A DNA stretch of 56,084 nucleotides from Bacteroidota bacterium (GCA_029572965.1 JAKPQD010000310.1:1-56084); one strand, 5' to 3'; shown: positions 15,781 to 24,160, counted from the stretch's first letter. Notes: generated from the letters alone by a model not told the origin. Numbers and translations: made by a program.

Positions 15781-16980
15781 TTATTTCCAATCTAACAATC
15801 TTTGCTGACCCTGCAATGCCCTAATATCAGTAACATCCTGGCTCACTTCAACAGTCCCTTTATACTGGCCATTTTCGTTACGCATTGCAAAGTAACGAAT
15901 ATAGATGAAATGGTTTTTCATTTGTATCCAAAAATCGGCATGGTCTTTTGTGCCATTACGGAAAGCTTCTACTATCTGGGTTACCACATGCACACTTTCG
16001 GGTGGATGGCAGTTTTGCACCTTACGGCCTATGATAGCCTTAGAACGAGGGAATATACGGTCTTTTGCTTCTGAAAAGTAACATACCTCATCGTTTTCGT
16101 CCACAAAGGTAATATCCACCGGCAAGTTGTTAAGCAGCAGGATGAGTTGTTCGGGCTTCAGAAACCCAGAGCCCAAGTTAACCAAGCCATTGAAAACTTC
16201 TTTCCCGGAAGTACGCCCGGAATATTTAGGCGTTACACCATAACACCAGCCAATCTCTTTACTTTGCTCAAGCATTTCGTTCCATATTTTATGAGGAATA
16301 GCGCGTATTGCCACCGGAAAGACTATTTGCTCTTCCCTGAAAATAATGGGCATGATAACAAAAAACAGCTTTCCCAGCTCAGTGTTTACAGCGTTCACAT
16401 CAGGCCGAGCAGGCTGAAGAAGCAATTCCAGCGCTTTTACACTCCGCCTGAAATCATCATGAAACGACCACATCAACTGCAAACAGCGGTGCTGGGTAAA
16501 CGTCTTTTCAAGGTATGGAAAGAGAATATTCTCTTTTTTAATGTAATGCAGCTCGTATTCCTTCACTTTGCTAATGAAATCTCTCAGCTTTTGCAACGAT
16601 TCATGGGCTTCAAAAGTATCAGACTTTAGAAACATCTTGATATAAGGACGAATGTCAGCAATTAACTTTTCTACCTCCCTATTTTCGAGCATCAGGTAAT
16701 ACATAAAATGTCCTTCGTCAGGTTTTGTCCAATGGTCAGTACTCAACGCTTTGAAAAACACATTGATAATCTTTCCTACATTGGCTTTAACCTTCTCTAC
16801 CTGGTATCCTTCCTGTAAAAGACGGTCAAAGACCTGCATGGCATCCACGGCATTTACCGTGTTTATTGACTGTTGGTATGTTTCTATAAGCATTTTGCCA
16901 TTTTCGCCATCAATGAGGCGATGTGCAAAATCGAACAAGTTGTTCAGCTTATCGTTCCTGTTTTCCATGATTTCTGACAT
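15781..16980 (-). CDS. DUF438/hemerythrin-HHE protein with C-terminal PAS domain
   Basis: 399 residues. The N-terminal helical region is DUF438-like (about 1-75). A hemerythrin HHE four-helix bundle follows (about 80-235), with metal ligands in HFMYYLMLENREVE, HYIKKENILFPYLEK, WSFHDDFR and REEQIVFPV. A PAS domain forms the end (about 290-395: ITFVDENDEVCYFSEAKDRIF ... YIRYFAMRNENGQYKGTVEVSQDVT). The di-iron bundle and PAS suggest O2/NO or redox sensing, with the signal passed to a partner because no output domain is present. The HD hydrolase downstream is the likely partner. Confidence 0.88.
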   Translation of the reverse strand: MSEIMENRNDKLNNLFDFAHRLIDGENGKMLIETYQQSINTVNAVDAMQVFDRLLQEGYQVEKVKANVGKIINVFFKALSTDHWTKPDEGHFMYYLMLENREVEKLIADIRPYIKMFLKSDTFEAHESLQKLRDFISKVKEYELHYIKKENILFPYLEKTFTQHRCLQLMWSFHDDFRRSVKALELLLQPARPDVNAVNTELGKLFFVIMPIIFREEQIVFPVAIRAIPHKIWNEMLEQSKEIGWCYGVTPKYSGRTSGKEVFNGLVNLGSGFLKPEQLILLLNNLPVDITFVDENDEVCYFSEAKDRIFPRSKAIIGRKVQNCHPPESVHVVTQIVEAFRNGTKDHADFWIQMKNHFIYIRYFAMRNENGQYKGTVEVSQDVTDIRALQGQQRLLDWK

Positions 16981-16984
16981 AACC

Positions 16985-17000
16985 TATAGTGTTTACTATA
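16985..17000. promoter_or_regulatory. Dyad TATAGT-N4-ACTATA ahead of the hemerythrin-PAS gene
   Basis: TATAGT-gttt-ACTATA, a perfect 6+4+6 dyad, begins five bases upstream of the ATG at 16980. It could be an operator covering the start region. The regulator is unknown. Confidence 0.35.
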
Positions 17001-17106
17001 AAGTTAATGAATTGAATACACAATTTGTTATTGGCTAAAGACTATTTTAACGTGAATTCGATATAAGGTATTTTTTAACAAGCAGATAATCAATTATATT
17101 TATATT

Positions 17107-17388
17107 GTTTCTTTTTTTCGTCAAAAAAAGAAACCAAAAAAGACTGGCTGTGAAAACTCACTCCTCCGCCCGAAGGCGGATTAGCTCAGACAGTTCACAG
17201 CCAAATAAGGAATTCTCTTTTTGTCTGCTTCGCAGCCTATGATTTAAAGCTACTGCCAATACTACCCTTCATAAGAGCGTGAAAATTTTGCGTTCCTACG
17301 AAGCGCAAGCTAACCAATGAAAAACCGTATAGCGTTAAATTTTCTTGATTTTTTTCGTTTCCTTTTTTCATCAAGGAAAAAAGGAAAG
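17107..17388. repeat. Hairpin-bounded intergenic repeat element, copy 1
   Basis: The left boundary is a perfect 12-bp hairpin (GTTTCTTTTTTT, loop CGTC). The right boundary is a hairpin of TTTCCTTTTTT and its complement. Inside is GGCTGTGAA (17146-17154) paired with TTCACAGCC (17194-17202), enclosing a smaller TCCGCC-cgaa-GGCGGA palindrome. The same left end, inner pair, AAATAAGGAATT and CTGCTTCGCAGCC segments recur at 28205-28421. No gene lies inside. The right hairpin can act as a terminator for the AraC gene, whose stop is at 17463. Confidence 0.75.
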
Positions 17389-17462
17389 AAGATAAATAAT
17401 TATATTTATGCATCTTACAATTACTTTTACATTGAACTGCCGTTGTATTACTAACATATGTT

Positions 17463-18311
17463 TTACTGAAACCTTTTTCTGAACTCTCTTGGAGTACAGC
17501 CATTCACTTTCAGAAAAGCAGCATTGAATCGGCTCATTGAATTGAAACCACATTCAAAAGCAATAGCAGTAATGCTTTCATTAGTTGCTACAAGCTTTCG
17601 TTGAGCATGGGCAATGCGTTCGTCAATAATATACTCTGTCAGGGTACAGCCAAAGGCTTTTTTGAAAATAGCATTGGCATAATCCGGATGCAGGCCAACA
17701 GCCTTGCCAATATCCGACACTTTAATCGGGTTGCAGTAATTTTGGGCTATATAAATAGCTATTTGTTCTACCTGGCTTATTTCATGTGTATGTATAGAAA
17801 GATGCTCTTTTGTTTCAGCAGGAATATTGCTTACTGCCATTCGGTACAATCGTGCATGCATCTCCAGCAAGATTAATTCAATAGACGGACTTTTACTTAT
17901 GTCATTTATCCAGTTATTGAGCAGATATTCATCATAAATTGCTGATTTTTCAGAGGCATCAATAAGCACTTCCCCTTTCAGTACCCTGTCAACAAATAAT
18001 ACCGGAAGCTTCCATTCCAAAAACTGTGAAAAAGGGATAGTACAAACAAAGTACGGCGTATTTCCTTCATACTGGACGATTTGGTGCGGCACAAGTCCCC
18101 AGAAAATTGCAAAACGCCGCGCCGGAATGGTAATCTTTTTGTCTTGCACCAAATAGGTCATCTCGCCTTCCAGAAAATAGTTAATCTCCACCTCATTATG
18201 CCTATCTGGTTTACGCATTACACTTGGCGTCCATAACTCGCAGGTCAGGCCATAAGGTTTAAACTCGTTGCGTTTTTCATTGAATTTATTCAAATTCTCG
18301 GAATCCAACAT
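17463..18311 (-). CDS. AraC-family transcriptional regulator
   Basis: 282 residues. The N-terminal cupin-like sensing domain (about 1-150) contains HNEVEINYFLEGEMTYLVQDKKI and the RRFAIFWGLVPHQIV segment. The C-terminal AraC domain has two helix-turn-helices: ISDIGKAVGLHPDYANAIFKKAFG-type sequence and SITAIAFECGFNSMSRFNAAFLKVNGCTPREFRK. It is divergent from the DUF1593 gene at 18520, its probable target; the ligand may be a sugar or nucleoside product. Length and motifs are complete. Confidence 0.9.
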   Translation of the reverse strand: MLDSENLNKFNEKRNEFKPYGLTCELWTPSVMRKPDRHNEVEINYFLEGEMTYLVQDKKITIPARRFAIFWGLVPHQIVQYEGNTPYFVCTIPFSQFLEWKLPVLFVDRVLKGEVLIDASEKSAIYDEYLLNNWINDISKSPSIELILLEMHARLYRMAVSNIPAETKEHLSIHTHEISQVEQIAIYIAQNYCNPIKVSDIGKAVGLHPDYANAIFKKAFGCTLTEYIIDERIAHAQRKLVATNESITAIAFECGFNSMSRFNAAFLKVNGCTPREFRKRFQ

Positions 18312-18403
18312 ATTTATTTACAAAAACAGGTAGTTATAACAAAAATTCGAGGCTAAATTTACAATTTATAAAACAAATCAATGTCGTTTAGTTCTGAAAA
18401 AGA

Positions 18404-18448
18404 CTTCGACTCCGCTCAGTCTGACAGTCACCCTGAGCGGAGTCGAAG
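18404..18448. repeat. Palindromic repeat (CTTCGACTCCGCTCAG hairpin)
   Basis: CTTCGACTCCGCTCAG (18404-18419) is followed 13 bases later by its exact complement CTGAGCGGAGTCGAAG (18433-18448), giving a 16-bp stem. This sequence is a familiar dispersed palindrome in Bacteroidota genomes. Here it sits between the divergent AraC and DUF1593 promoters. Confidence 0.8.
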
Positions 18449-18519
18449 GATGTTTGATGATTGATTTATCAAAAATATAGCCTTAACTTAATGACATTGA
18501 TACACTAATTACTATACTT

Positions 18520-19950
18520 ATGAAAAAGTGCATGTTAATCCTGCTTTCAGTTGTTTTTATAACATTCTCTACTTCTACTTTGTCAGGCCAAAAAAGCCGG
18601 TTGATTGTTTTGACCGATATTGAGGCCGAGGTGGACGATACCGAATCTTTAGTCCGTCTGCTCTTATATTCAAACCAAATAGACATTAAAGGACTTATAG
18701 CTACAACTTCTGTATGGAAAAGGACAAGCATAGCCCCTGAGTCTATTAAAAAATTAATTGAAGCATATAAAAAAGTTCAGCCAAACCTGTTAAAACACGA
18801 GACTGGATTTCCAGAAGCTCAATTTTTACTTAATACAGTAAAACAAGGTTTACCAAAATACGGAATGCTGGGCGTTGGCGAAGGAAACGACTCTGAAGGC
18901 TCAGAATGGATAATAAAAGTATTGAAAGAAGATGACGAACGCCCATTGTGGGTTGCCACTTGGGGTGGTGTTAACACTTTGGCGCAAGCTTTACACAAAA
19001 TAAGCCACACCATGTCAAAAGCAGAAGCCAAGCGATTGCTGGCCAAACTCAGGATATATACCATTTCAGACCAGGATGACAGCGGCATTTGGATTCGTAA
19101 CAATTTCCCTGAGCTGTTTTACATTGTCAGCCCGGGCGACGACTACGGAAGTGCCACATGGTCGGCCATAAACAGCTTCATACAAGGCATAAACAATGAG
19201 AAAATTAGCAACTCATGGCTTTCTCAGCACATTCAGCAGGGGCATGGCCCCCTTGGCGCTGAATATCCCGATGTATCATATGGTATGGAAGGCGACACCC
19301 CATCCTGGCTATCTTTGATACCTAATGGGCTTAATGTTCCTGAGCATCCTGAATATGGTGGATGGGGCGGTCGTTACGAGCTGTACAAACCTGATTTTGC
19401 AAAACATAAGAAAGGAAGCTCTGGTGCTCCTAACGAACCCGAGACAAGAGCTATCTGGACCAACGCCATTGACACTTACACTCCTTACCTCCACAATGAT
19501 TATGGACGTTCGATAAAGCCAGACACCTCAACCTTTACCGATTACAAGGTAACCCTTTGGCGCTGGCGTGATGACTTTCAGAATGACTTCGCAGCCCGCA
19601 TGGACTGGTGTACCAAACCATTCAGTGAAGTCAATCACCCGCCGGTGCCTGTACTTAGCCATGCAGATACTTTAACGGTCAAGTCAGGCGAAGGGTTTGG
19701 ACTAGATGCCAGCAATTCTACCGACCCTGATGGCGATAACCTCAGTTTCCTATGGTTCAACTACCCCGAAGCAGGGACGTACAAAAAGATGATACCTCTC
19801 AATTCAGCAGAGAATGCCAGAGGCGCATATATCGTAGCTCCTGAAGTGTCTAAAAAAGAAACTGTTCATTTCATTTTAAAAGTTACCGACAAAGGAACCC
19901 CGCAATTATCAAGGTATAAAAGGGTTTTGGTGAATATTTTGCCCAAATAA
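18520..19950 (+). CDS. Exported DUF1593 protein (nucleoside-hydrolase-like)
   Basis: 476 residues with a signal peptide (MKKCMLILLSVVFITFSTSTLSGQ). The N-terminal domain resembles inosine-uridine nucleoside hydrolases: LIVLTDIEAEVDDTESLVRLL is a variant of the Asp-rich calcium-binding motif, and WVATWGGVNTLAQAL is also characteristic of DUF1593. The C-terminal part (about 375-476) is Ig/PKD-like (SGEGFGLDASNSTDPDGDNLSFLWFNY). These secreted proteins are found in polysaccharide-degrading Bacteroidota; substrates are not established. The start follows a signal sequence and the gene diverges from the AraC regulator. Confidence 0.87.
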   Translation: MKKCMLILLSVVFITFSTSTLSGQKSRLIVLTDIEAEVDDTESLVRLLLYSNQIDIKGLIATTSVWKRTSIAPESIKKLIEAYKKVQPNLLKHETGFPEAQFLLNTVKQGLPKYGMLGVGEGNDSEGSEWIIKVLKEDDERPLWVATWGGVNTLAQALHKISHTMSKAEAKRLLAKLRIYTISDQDDSGIWIRNNFPELFYIVSPGDDYGSATWSAINSFIQGINNEKISNSWLSQHIQQGHGPLGAEYPDVSYGMEGDTPSWLSLIPNGLNVPEHPEYGGWGGRYELYKPDFAKHKKGSSGAPNEPETRAIWTNAIDTYTPYLHNDYGRSIKPDTSTFTDYKVTLWRWRDDFQNDFAARMDWCTKPFSEVNHPPVPVLSHADTLTVKSGEGFGLDASNSTDPDGDNLSFLWFNYPEAGTYKKMIPLNSAENARGAYIVAPEVSKKETVHFILKVTDKGTPQLSRYKRVLVNILPK

Positions 19951-19968
19951 AAGATTTGTTTAGATTTA

Positions 19969-19990
19969 TATGTCCGCCGCGGTGGACATC
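19969..19990 (+). terminator. Hairpin downstream of the DUF1593 gene
   Basis: TATGTCCGCC and GGTGGACATC pair across a two-base loop with one G-T pair, 19 bases after the stop codon. No long T-run follows, so termination is only possible. Confidence 0.4.
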
Positions 19991-20088
19991 ATATTTATAG
20001 AAAACAGGTTACATCAAATAACGACAATTCGATGAAAGAATAACATTGTCAATTAATATTTAAAAAGCAATAAATACTAAGTCTCTAT

Positions 20089-20290
20089 GCAACTTTTTTA
20101 TCGAAAAAAGTTGCTCAAAAACTCTTATCGCCTTAACTCTTTCACCCTCGAAGCCTTGTAATGTTGCAATATGCAAACAATAGAAGCTTTAGGCTTCTCG
20201 GCCGAAATCGAACAAAAAGGCGATGAAAAGGAATTTTTTCTTTTTATTGCTTCGCCTTTTTCATAGAAACTTCTCTGCTAATGACCTAAC
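20089..20290. repeat. Hairpin-bounded repeat, divergent relative of the elements at 17107 and 28205
   Basis: It begins with a perfect hairpin, GCAACTTTTTT-atcg-AAAAAAGTTGC (20089-20114). It later contains AAGGAATTTTTTCTTTTT and GCTTCGCCTTTTT, matching the AAGGAATT..CTTTTT..GCTTCGC series of the other copies. The inner part is different. It belongs to the same structural class but is not a direct copy. The rest of 19951-20517 holds no gene I can support. Confidence 0.45.
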
Positions 20291-20517
20291 GTAAATGGCA
20301 TTAAATAAAGCGCACCAAGCACAAAACTTATAAAATGTTCTAGTGCAGTATGATGCGCATTAACGCAAGCTCATCAAAAGAATTAAAAGCAAATTTTAAC
20401 AGCTATACTGCACAGCTGTTAGCATTTTTATTAACTTTGAAAAGTAGCCAACATGAATTGAAAAAATTCATGATTTGGCTCAACCACCTAATAACCTGTG
20501 AAGCTATTCTAATGACT

Positions 20518-21534
20518 ATGAAGTATTTATTAATGCTGACATTAACAGCTATCCTTATTATCAATGGATGCATTCAAAAGCAAAATGATAAAATAAAAAT
20601 TGGGGTTATGTTCTCCAATTTGAAAGAACTACGGTTTCAGAAAGAAAGCTCCATCATGGAGCAATTTATAAAAGAGAAAAATTATGAGTATCTCCTGAGA
20701 GATGCAGAAAACGACCCGTCTAAGCAGGAAAGACAATTTGCAGAATTGAAGAATGAAGGTATAAAAGTACTGATTATCTCTGTTGTAAATAATAACGTCG
20801 GAAAATCCATCATCAAAGAAGCCAATAAAAATGGGATAATCACCATCATGTATGACGGTTTCATCGGAAGTGAGTTTTTAAATTACTGCATTCGTTTCTC
20901 TGACAAAGAAGTGGGCAAGTATATGGCAGGATACGCCCTGAAAAATGTTCCGGAAGGCAACTACATGATTTTAGGCGGAGACGGAAGAAACGAGAATGCC
21001 CCTTTAATCAGAAGCGGCATCATGGAGGTTTTAAACACCAGCATTGCTGCTTCAAAAGTAAAGATTGTTTACAACAACTTTATGGAAGAATGGAGCGCAG
21101 ACGAAGTGTATGCTGCAGTGAAAAAATACTACAAACTGAGTGCTGAAGAACGCGTAGATGCTATCATACTTTCCAGTGACAATATGGCAACAGGAGCCAT
21201 TAAAGCCCTTGAAGAATTGAAACCAACAAAATGGCCACTTATAACTGGTCAGGATGGTTCATTAACAGCTTGTTTGAATATTTTACAAGGAAAACAAAGC
21301 ATGTCCGTGTTAAAAGATTCCAAAAAAATAGCCGGGCAAACCGCACTTATGGCCATTCAATGTGCCGAAGGCAAAACGCCCGAGACAAACGGCTTTACTA
21401 CTGCAAAAGGCAACACAGGTGAAATTAAAATCCCTTCCTTTTTTATCGACCTCGAAGTAGTCGATTCTGCAAGTATTTATGGATTAATCAAGCGGGGTAT
21501 TTATACTAAAGAATCCCTGGGGCTTGTAAATTAG
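20518..21534 (+). CDS. Periplasmic sugar-binding lipoprotein (Peripla_BP_4 type)
   Basis: 338 residues from the ATG at 20518 (MKYLLMLTLTAILIINGCIQ), a lipoprotein signal with Cys in NGC; the frame is open to 20350 but the signal fixes the start. It resembles D-xylose/ribose-type binding proteins: IKIGVMFSNLKELRFQKE, EGIKVLIISVVNN, MILGGDGRNENAPLIRSGI and VDAIILSSDNMATGAIKAL. No permease or ATPase genes are adjacent, so it may serve a distant transporter or act as a sensor. It sits alone between repeat-rich segments. Confidence 0.87.
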   Translation: MKYLLMLTLTAILIINGCIQKQNDKIKIGVMFSNLKELRFQKESSIMEQFIKEKNYEYLLRDAENDPSKQERQFAELKNEGIKVLIISVVNNNVGKSIIKEANKNGIITIMYDGFIGSEFLNYCIRFSDKEVGKYMAGYALKNVPEGNYMILGGDGRNENAPLIRSGIMEVLNTSIAASKVKIVYNNFMEEWSADEVYAAVKKYYKLSAEERVDAIILSSDNMATGAIKALEELKPTKWPLITGQDGSLTACLNILQGKQSMSVLKDSKKIAGQTALMAIQCAEGKTPETNGFTTAKGNTGEIKIPSFFIDLEVVDSASIYGLIKRGIYTKESLGLVN

Positions 21535-21626
21535 CAAGCTAACTTTATTATAAGATTCTTTTTGAAGAACCCTCAACCAACCTGGTTGAAAATGAATTAT
21601 TTATATCTGTGACATGAAAAATGTTT

Positions 21627-21634
21627 TACTTTTG
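21627..21634 (+). promoter_or_regulatory. Candidate -7 element (TACTTTTG)
   Basis: TACTTTTG fits TAnnTTTG, 54 bases before the DUF2279 start. The surrounding TTTTACTTTTGATAAGG resembles the promoter at 13575. Confidence 0.4.
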
Positions 21635-21687
21635 ATAAGGTTGAAATATCTTAATATTGTCGTAATATAAAGGTATTAAAAACAATT

Positions 21688-22605
21688 ATGATAAAGTCAA
21701 GATATTTAATTACAACATATATTCTCAGTTTAATTTTATCATCTGTTTATGCGCAGAAAAATGAAATAAAAGATTCTATATTTTCTGTAAATAATAATAC
21801 ATATAAGGCTCTTGGGTTAACTACTGCTTATTATGGAGCTTCTATGTATGTGTTAAGTAAAACCTGGTATAGGGACAAAGATTTAGTTTCTTTCCATTTT
21901 TATAACGATAATAGTGGCTACCTGCAAGTTGATAAATTTGGGCATACATGGGGCTCTTATGTTTACAGTTATATCGGTTACCATTATCTAATTAATTCTG
22001 GCTTTTCCAGAAAAGAAGCATTATTTTACGGGGCAACATTAGGTTTCACCTTGCAAGCACCTATTGAAATTATGGATGGAATTCATCAAGGTTATGGATT
22101 TTCATTAGGAGATATAGCTGCAAATGCTTTAGGTTCAGGATTAGTAATTGGTCAAGAACTATTATTCAATGAACAAATTATTAAATATAAATTTAGTTAT
22201 TGGGAGTCCAGTTATGCTCATGATGCAAACGGTTATTTGGGAGAAACATCATTAAACCGAATGTTAAAAGACTACAACGGCCATACATATTGGTTTTCTT
22301 TTCCCGTAAATAAATTTTTCAAAAGTCAATTTATTCCAGAATGGTTAAATATAGCTATTGGATATGGAGCAAATGGGATGTTTGGTGAGTTTGAAAACAT
22401 TTCTTCCTACAAAGGTGTTGATATCCCAAAGACAATCAGATACCGACAGTTTTTAATTTCGCTTGATATTGATTGGACAAAAATTAAGACAAGTTCAAAA
22501 ATGTTGAAAATAATTTTTAAGGGCCTTACTTTTGTCAAATTACCTTTTACAACCTTTGAATACAATTCGATGGGAAAATCCAAACTTTACCTGATTTATT
22601 ATTAG
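21688..22605 (+). CDS. DUF2279 family exported protein
   Basis: 305 residues with a signal peptide (MIKSRYLITTYILSLILSSVYAQ). The DUF2279 signature is clear: YLQVDKFGHTWGSYVYSYIGYHYL, then ALFYGATLGFTLQAPIEIMDG, and GYGFSLGDIAANALGSGLVIGQEL. Family members are predicted envelope proteins of unknown function, found in many Bacteroidota. It is monocistronic, with its own promoter-like element, and more AT-rich than the surrounding core genes. Confidence 0.85.
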   Translation: MIKSRYLITTYILSLILSSVYAQKNEIKDSIFSVNNNTYKALGLTTAYYGASMYVLSKTWYRDKDLVSFHFYNDNSGYLQVDKFGHTWGSYVYSYIGYHYLINSGFSRKEALFYGATLGFTLQAPIEIMDGIHQGYGFSLGDIAANALGSGLVIGQELLFNEQIIKYKFSYWESSYAHDANGYLGETSLNRMLKDYNGHTYWFSFPVNKFFKSQFIPEWLNIAIGYGANGMFGEFENISSYKGVDIPKTIRYRQFLISLDIDWTKIKTSSKMLKIIFKGLTFVKLPFTTFEYNSMGKSKLYLIYY

Positions 22606-22860
22606 AAAAACAAAGGCAAACAATATGCCATAAAAAATAATGATTAAAGAAAAATCTCGAACGTTTCACTGCTGTCCGGCTTTGTTTCTTGCCACCTCGT
22701 TTTCAAAATCGACCTCTGTCCGTAAGTAGAAGAAAACAACTGAAGCGGCTAAATAAAGAATATATCAAAGAGCCATAGACTATAAAAATAAAACGATGCA
22801 ATGAAACGTTATTCCGAACAAAAGGGAACAAAACTTAACAAATACGGAAATAACCGAGAT
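22606..22860. other. Intergenic segment, possible cassette end
   Basis: It includes CTGTCCGGCTTTGTTTCTTGCC and CGACCTCTGTCCG, resembling the segment CCGCTTTGTTTCGTACC that follows the GNAT gene. The frame is open from an ATG at 22801, but the acetyltransferase start fits better at 22861. No other gene is visible. Confidence 0.3.
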
Positions 22861-23304
22861 ATGAAAATAGAAAAAATCAACGAAAACAAGAAACAGTTCC
22901 TTGACTTACTGTTGTTGGCAGACGAGTCTGAAATTATGATTGACAAGTACTTGCCCAGTGGCGACTTGTTTGCTTTATATGACGATGATTTGAAAAGTGT
23001 TTGCGTTGTAGCACCCATAAATAGCGAGACCTGCGAATTGAAAAATATAGCAACATACGAAAAATATCAAGGCAAAGGATACGGCAGGGCTTTGATACAA
23101 TTCATTTCTGATTTCTACAAAAACGACTACAAAACAATGCTTGTGGGAACAGGCGAAACACCGGCAATCTTATCGTTTTATGAAAGTTGTGGATTTGAAC
23201 AATCTCATCGTGTTAAAAACTTTTTTACAGACAATTACGACCACCCTATGTTCGACGGCGATATACAACTTGTTGATATGATTTATCTTAAAAAGAGTTT
23301 ATAA
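22861..23304 (+). CDS. GNAT family N-acetyltransferase
   Basis: 147 residues from the ATG at 22861 ([13 protein letters not shown]). The acetyl-CoA binding motif is visible in [20 protein letters not shown] (Q-x-x-G-x-G/A), with [19 protein letters not shown] near the end, as in GNAT enzymes. The acceptor is unknown. The gene is short, AT-rich and followed by palindromic DNA ending in GTTAGC, so it may be a mobile cassette gene. Confidence 0.87.
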   Translation: MKIEKINENKKQFLDLLLLADESEIMIDKYLPSGDLFALYDDDLKSVCVVAPINSETCELKNIATYEKYQGKGYGRALIQFISDFYKNDYKTMLVGTGETPAILSFYESCGFEQSHRVKNFFTDNYDHPMFDGDIQLVDMIYLKKSL

Positions 23305-23372
23305 GGATTCGGGCTCAACCTCAAAGGCCGCTTTGTTTCGTACCACCATTGTTAGCTTTCAGTATAACGTAA

Positions 23373-23380
23373 TAAATTTG
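23373..23380 (+). promoter_or_regulatory. Candidate -7 element (TAAATTTG)
   Basis: TAAATTTG fits TAnnTTTG, 44 bases ahead of the nucleotidyltransferase start. No clear -33 partner. Confidence 0.3.
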
Positions 23381-23423
23381 AGCATTTTAGCATTTTTTTT
23401 GTAAATTGCACTCAAAATTCAAT

Positions 23424-23750
23424 ATGACAATGATTGATTCTAATAAGATAAACGATATTGTTTACAGGATTGCTACAAAATTTAATCCCGATAAAATTAT
23501 TTTATTTGGGTCATACGCTTCAGGTTCGCAGAATGAAGATAGCGATTTAGACTTATTAATAATTAAAGATACCGATCTACCAATTCAATCTCGTGGGTTC
23601 GACATTCGTATGTCATTGATTGGCACAAAGATTCCATTTGATATTTTGGTTTATACAAATTTGGAATTTGAGAAAGAAAAAAGTAATAGTTTTTCATTTT
23701 TAAATTCTGCATTGAAGAATTCAAAAACATTATATGAACGAGCAGATTGA
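23424..23750 (+). CDS. MNT-type nucleotidyltransferase domain protein (antitoxin of a HEPN/MNT pair)
   Basis: 108 residues from the ATG at 23424 (MTMIDSNKINDIV). The nucleotidyltransferase motif GSYASGSQNEDSDLDLLI (G-S-x-x-x-G...S-D-x-D-L) is intact, and a later acidic residue (DILVYTN) fits the third metal ligand. In HEPN/MNT modules this protein neutralises the HEPN RNase, in some cases by AMPylation. Here the HEPN gene overlaps its end but is cut short after 25 codons, so the module is broken and this antitoxin is orphaned. Confidence 0.85.
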   Translation: MTMIDSNKINDIVYRIATKFNPDKIILFGSYASGSQNEDSDLDLLIIKDTDLPIQSRGFDIRMSLIGTKIPFDILVYTNLEFEKEKSNSFSFLNSALKNSKTLYERAD

Positions 23751-23811
23751 AGAAATAAAAGGATGGATTGAAAAGGCCGATCATGATTTAGGATCAGCAA
23801 AAATAATCTAG
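23734..23811 (+). pseudogene. Truncated HEPN toxin gene (N-terminal 25 codons)
   Basis: The ATG at 23734 overlaps the MNT gene by 17 bases. It reads MNEQIEEIKGWIEKADHDLG then SAKII and a TAG at 23809-23811. The first helix matches HEPN proteins (WxxKADxDLxSAK). Full proteins are about 120-140 residues, so most is missing. The break coincides with the start of a REP-like repeat (GCGTCCCGCTACGTCG). Confidence 0.75.
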
Positions 23812-23866
23812 CGTCCCGCTACGTCGATTAAACTCTTCGGACTCTGGCCGTTTCAGAAAATGCTAA
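23811..23866. repeat. REP-like palindromic repeat, copy A, at a gene-fusion scar
   Basis: GCGTCCCGCTACGTCG, then ATTAAACTCTTCGGACTCTGGCCGTTT. It is related to copies at 24313, 25903, 26070 and 26157. On its left lies a truncated HEPN gene; on its right, in reverse, a truncated toxin gene. It marks a deletion or insertion junction. Confidence 0.7.
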
Positions 23867-23878
23867 AATATAGCTCAT
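23828..23878 (-). pseudogene. Truncated YoeB/RelE-type toxin gene (first codons only)
   Basis: The ATG (23878-23876) overlaps the stop of the Phd antitoxin as ATGA, the normal toxin-antitoxin arrangement. It reads MSYILAFSE, like the start of YoeB/RelE toxins, and then runs into the REP sequence (TARVRRV, TAA at 23828-23830). The rest of the toxin is absent. Confidence 0.65.
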
Positions 23879-24126
23879 AATCCCAATAAATTGCTTATCC
23901 CTTCAGGGGTTGTAACCCTCTTTACTTTCCCTTCTTCAACTTGCTTAATGCTTTGTTTAATTCTTTCTACCATTTCGGCATTAAAATAAATATCATCCTC
24001 AGTAACAGGAGTTAAGGCATAAGCTTTATCTTTTCCTCGTTGAACAATTATTTGTTCTCCTTTATCGGCTTTTTCAAAGTACATTTTTTGATTTTGCCTA
24101 AGTTCTCTGCTGCTTATTACTAACAT
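23875..24126 (-). CDS. Phd/YefM-family antitoxin (orphaned)
   Basis: 83 residues. MLVISSRELRQNQKMYFEKADKGEQIIVQRGKDKAYAL is a clear Phd/YefM N-terminal DNA-binding domain, followed by the toxin-binding tail (EMVERIKQSIKQVEEGKVKRV). It is complete, but its toxin is reduced to about nine genuine codons by the REP scar. It may persist as an autoregulator or an anti-addiction protein. A 17-bp palindrome lies just upstream. Confidence 0.88.
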   Translation of the reverse strand: MLVISSRELRQNQKMYFEKADKGEQIIVQRGKDKAYALTPVTEDDIYFNAEMVERIKQSIKQVEEGKVKRVTTPEGISNLLGL

Positions 24127-24143
24127 ATTTTTTAGTTTTATTG

Positions 24144-24160
24144 TGTACCAACTTGGTACA
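24144..24160. promoter_or_regulatory. Palindromic operator of the Phd-type antitoxin
   Basis: TGTACCAA-C-TTGGTACA, a perfect palindrome beginning 18 bases upstream of the antitoxin ATG at 24126. Phd/YefM proteins repress their own promoters through short palindromes containing GTAC, so this is the likely autoregulatory site. Confidence 0.6.

Noticed and set aside
17237-17503. Minus-strand frame across repeat copy 1
   Set aside because: It is a by-product of the hairpin-bounded repeat, and part of it overlaps the AraC gene in another frame.
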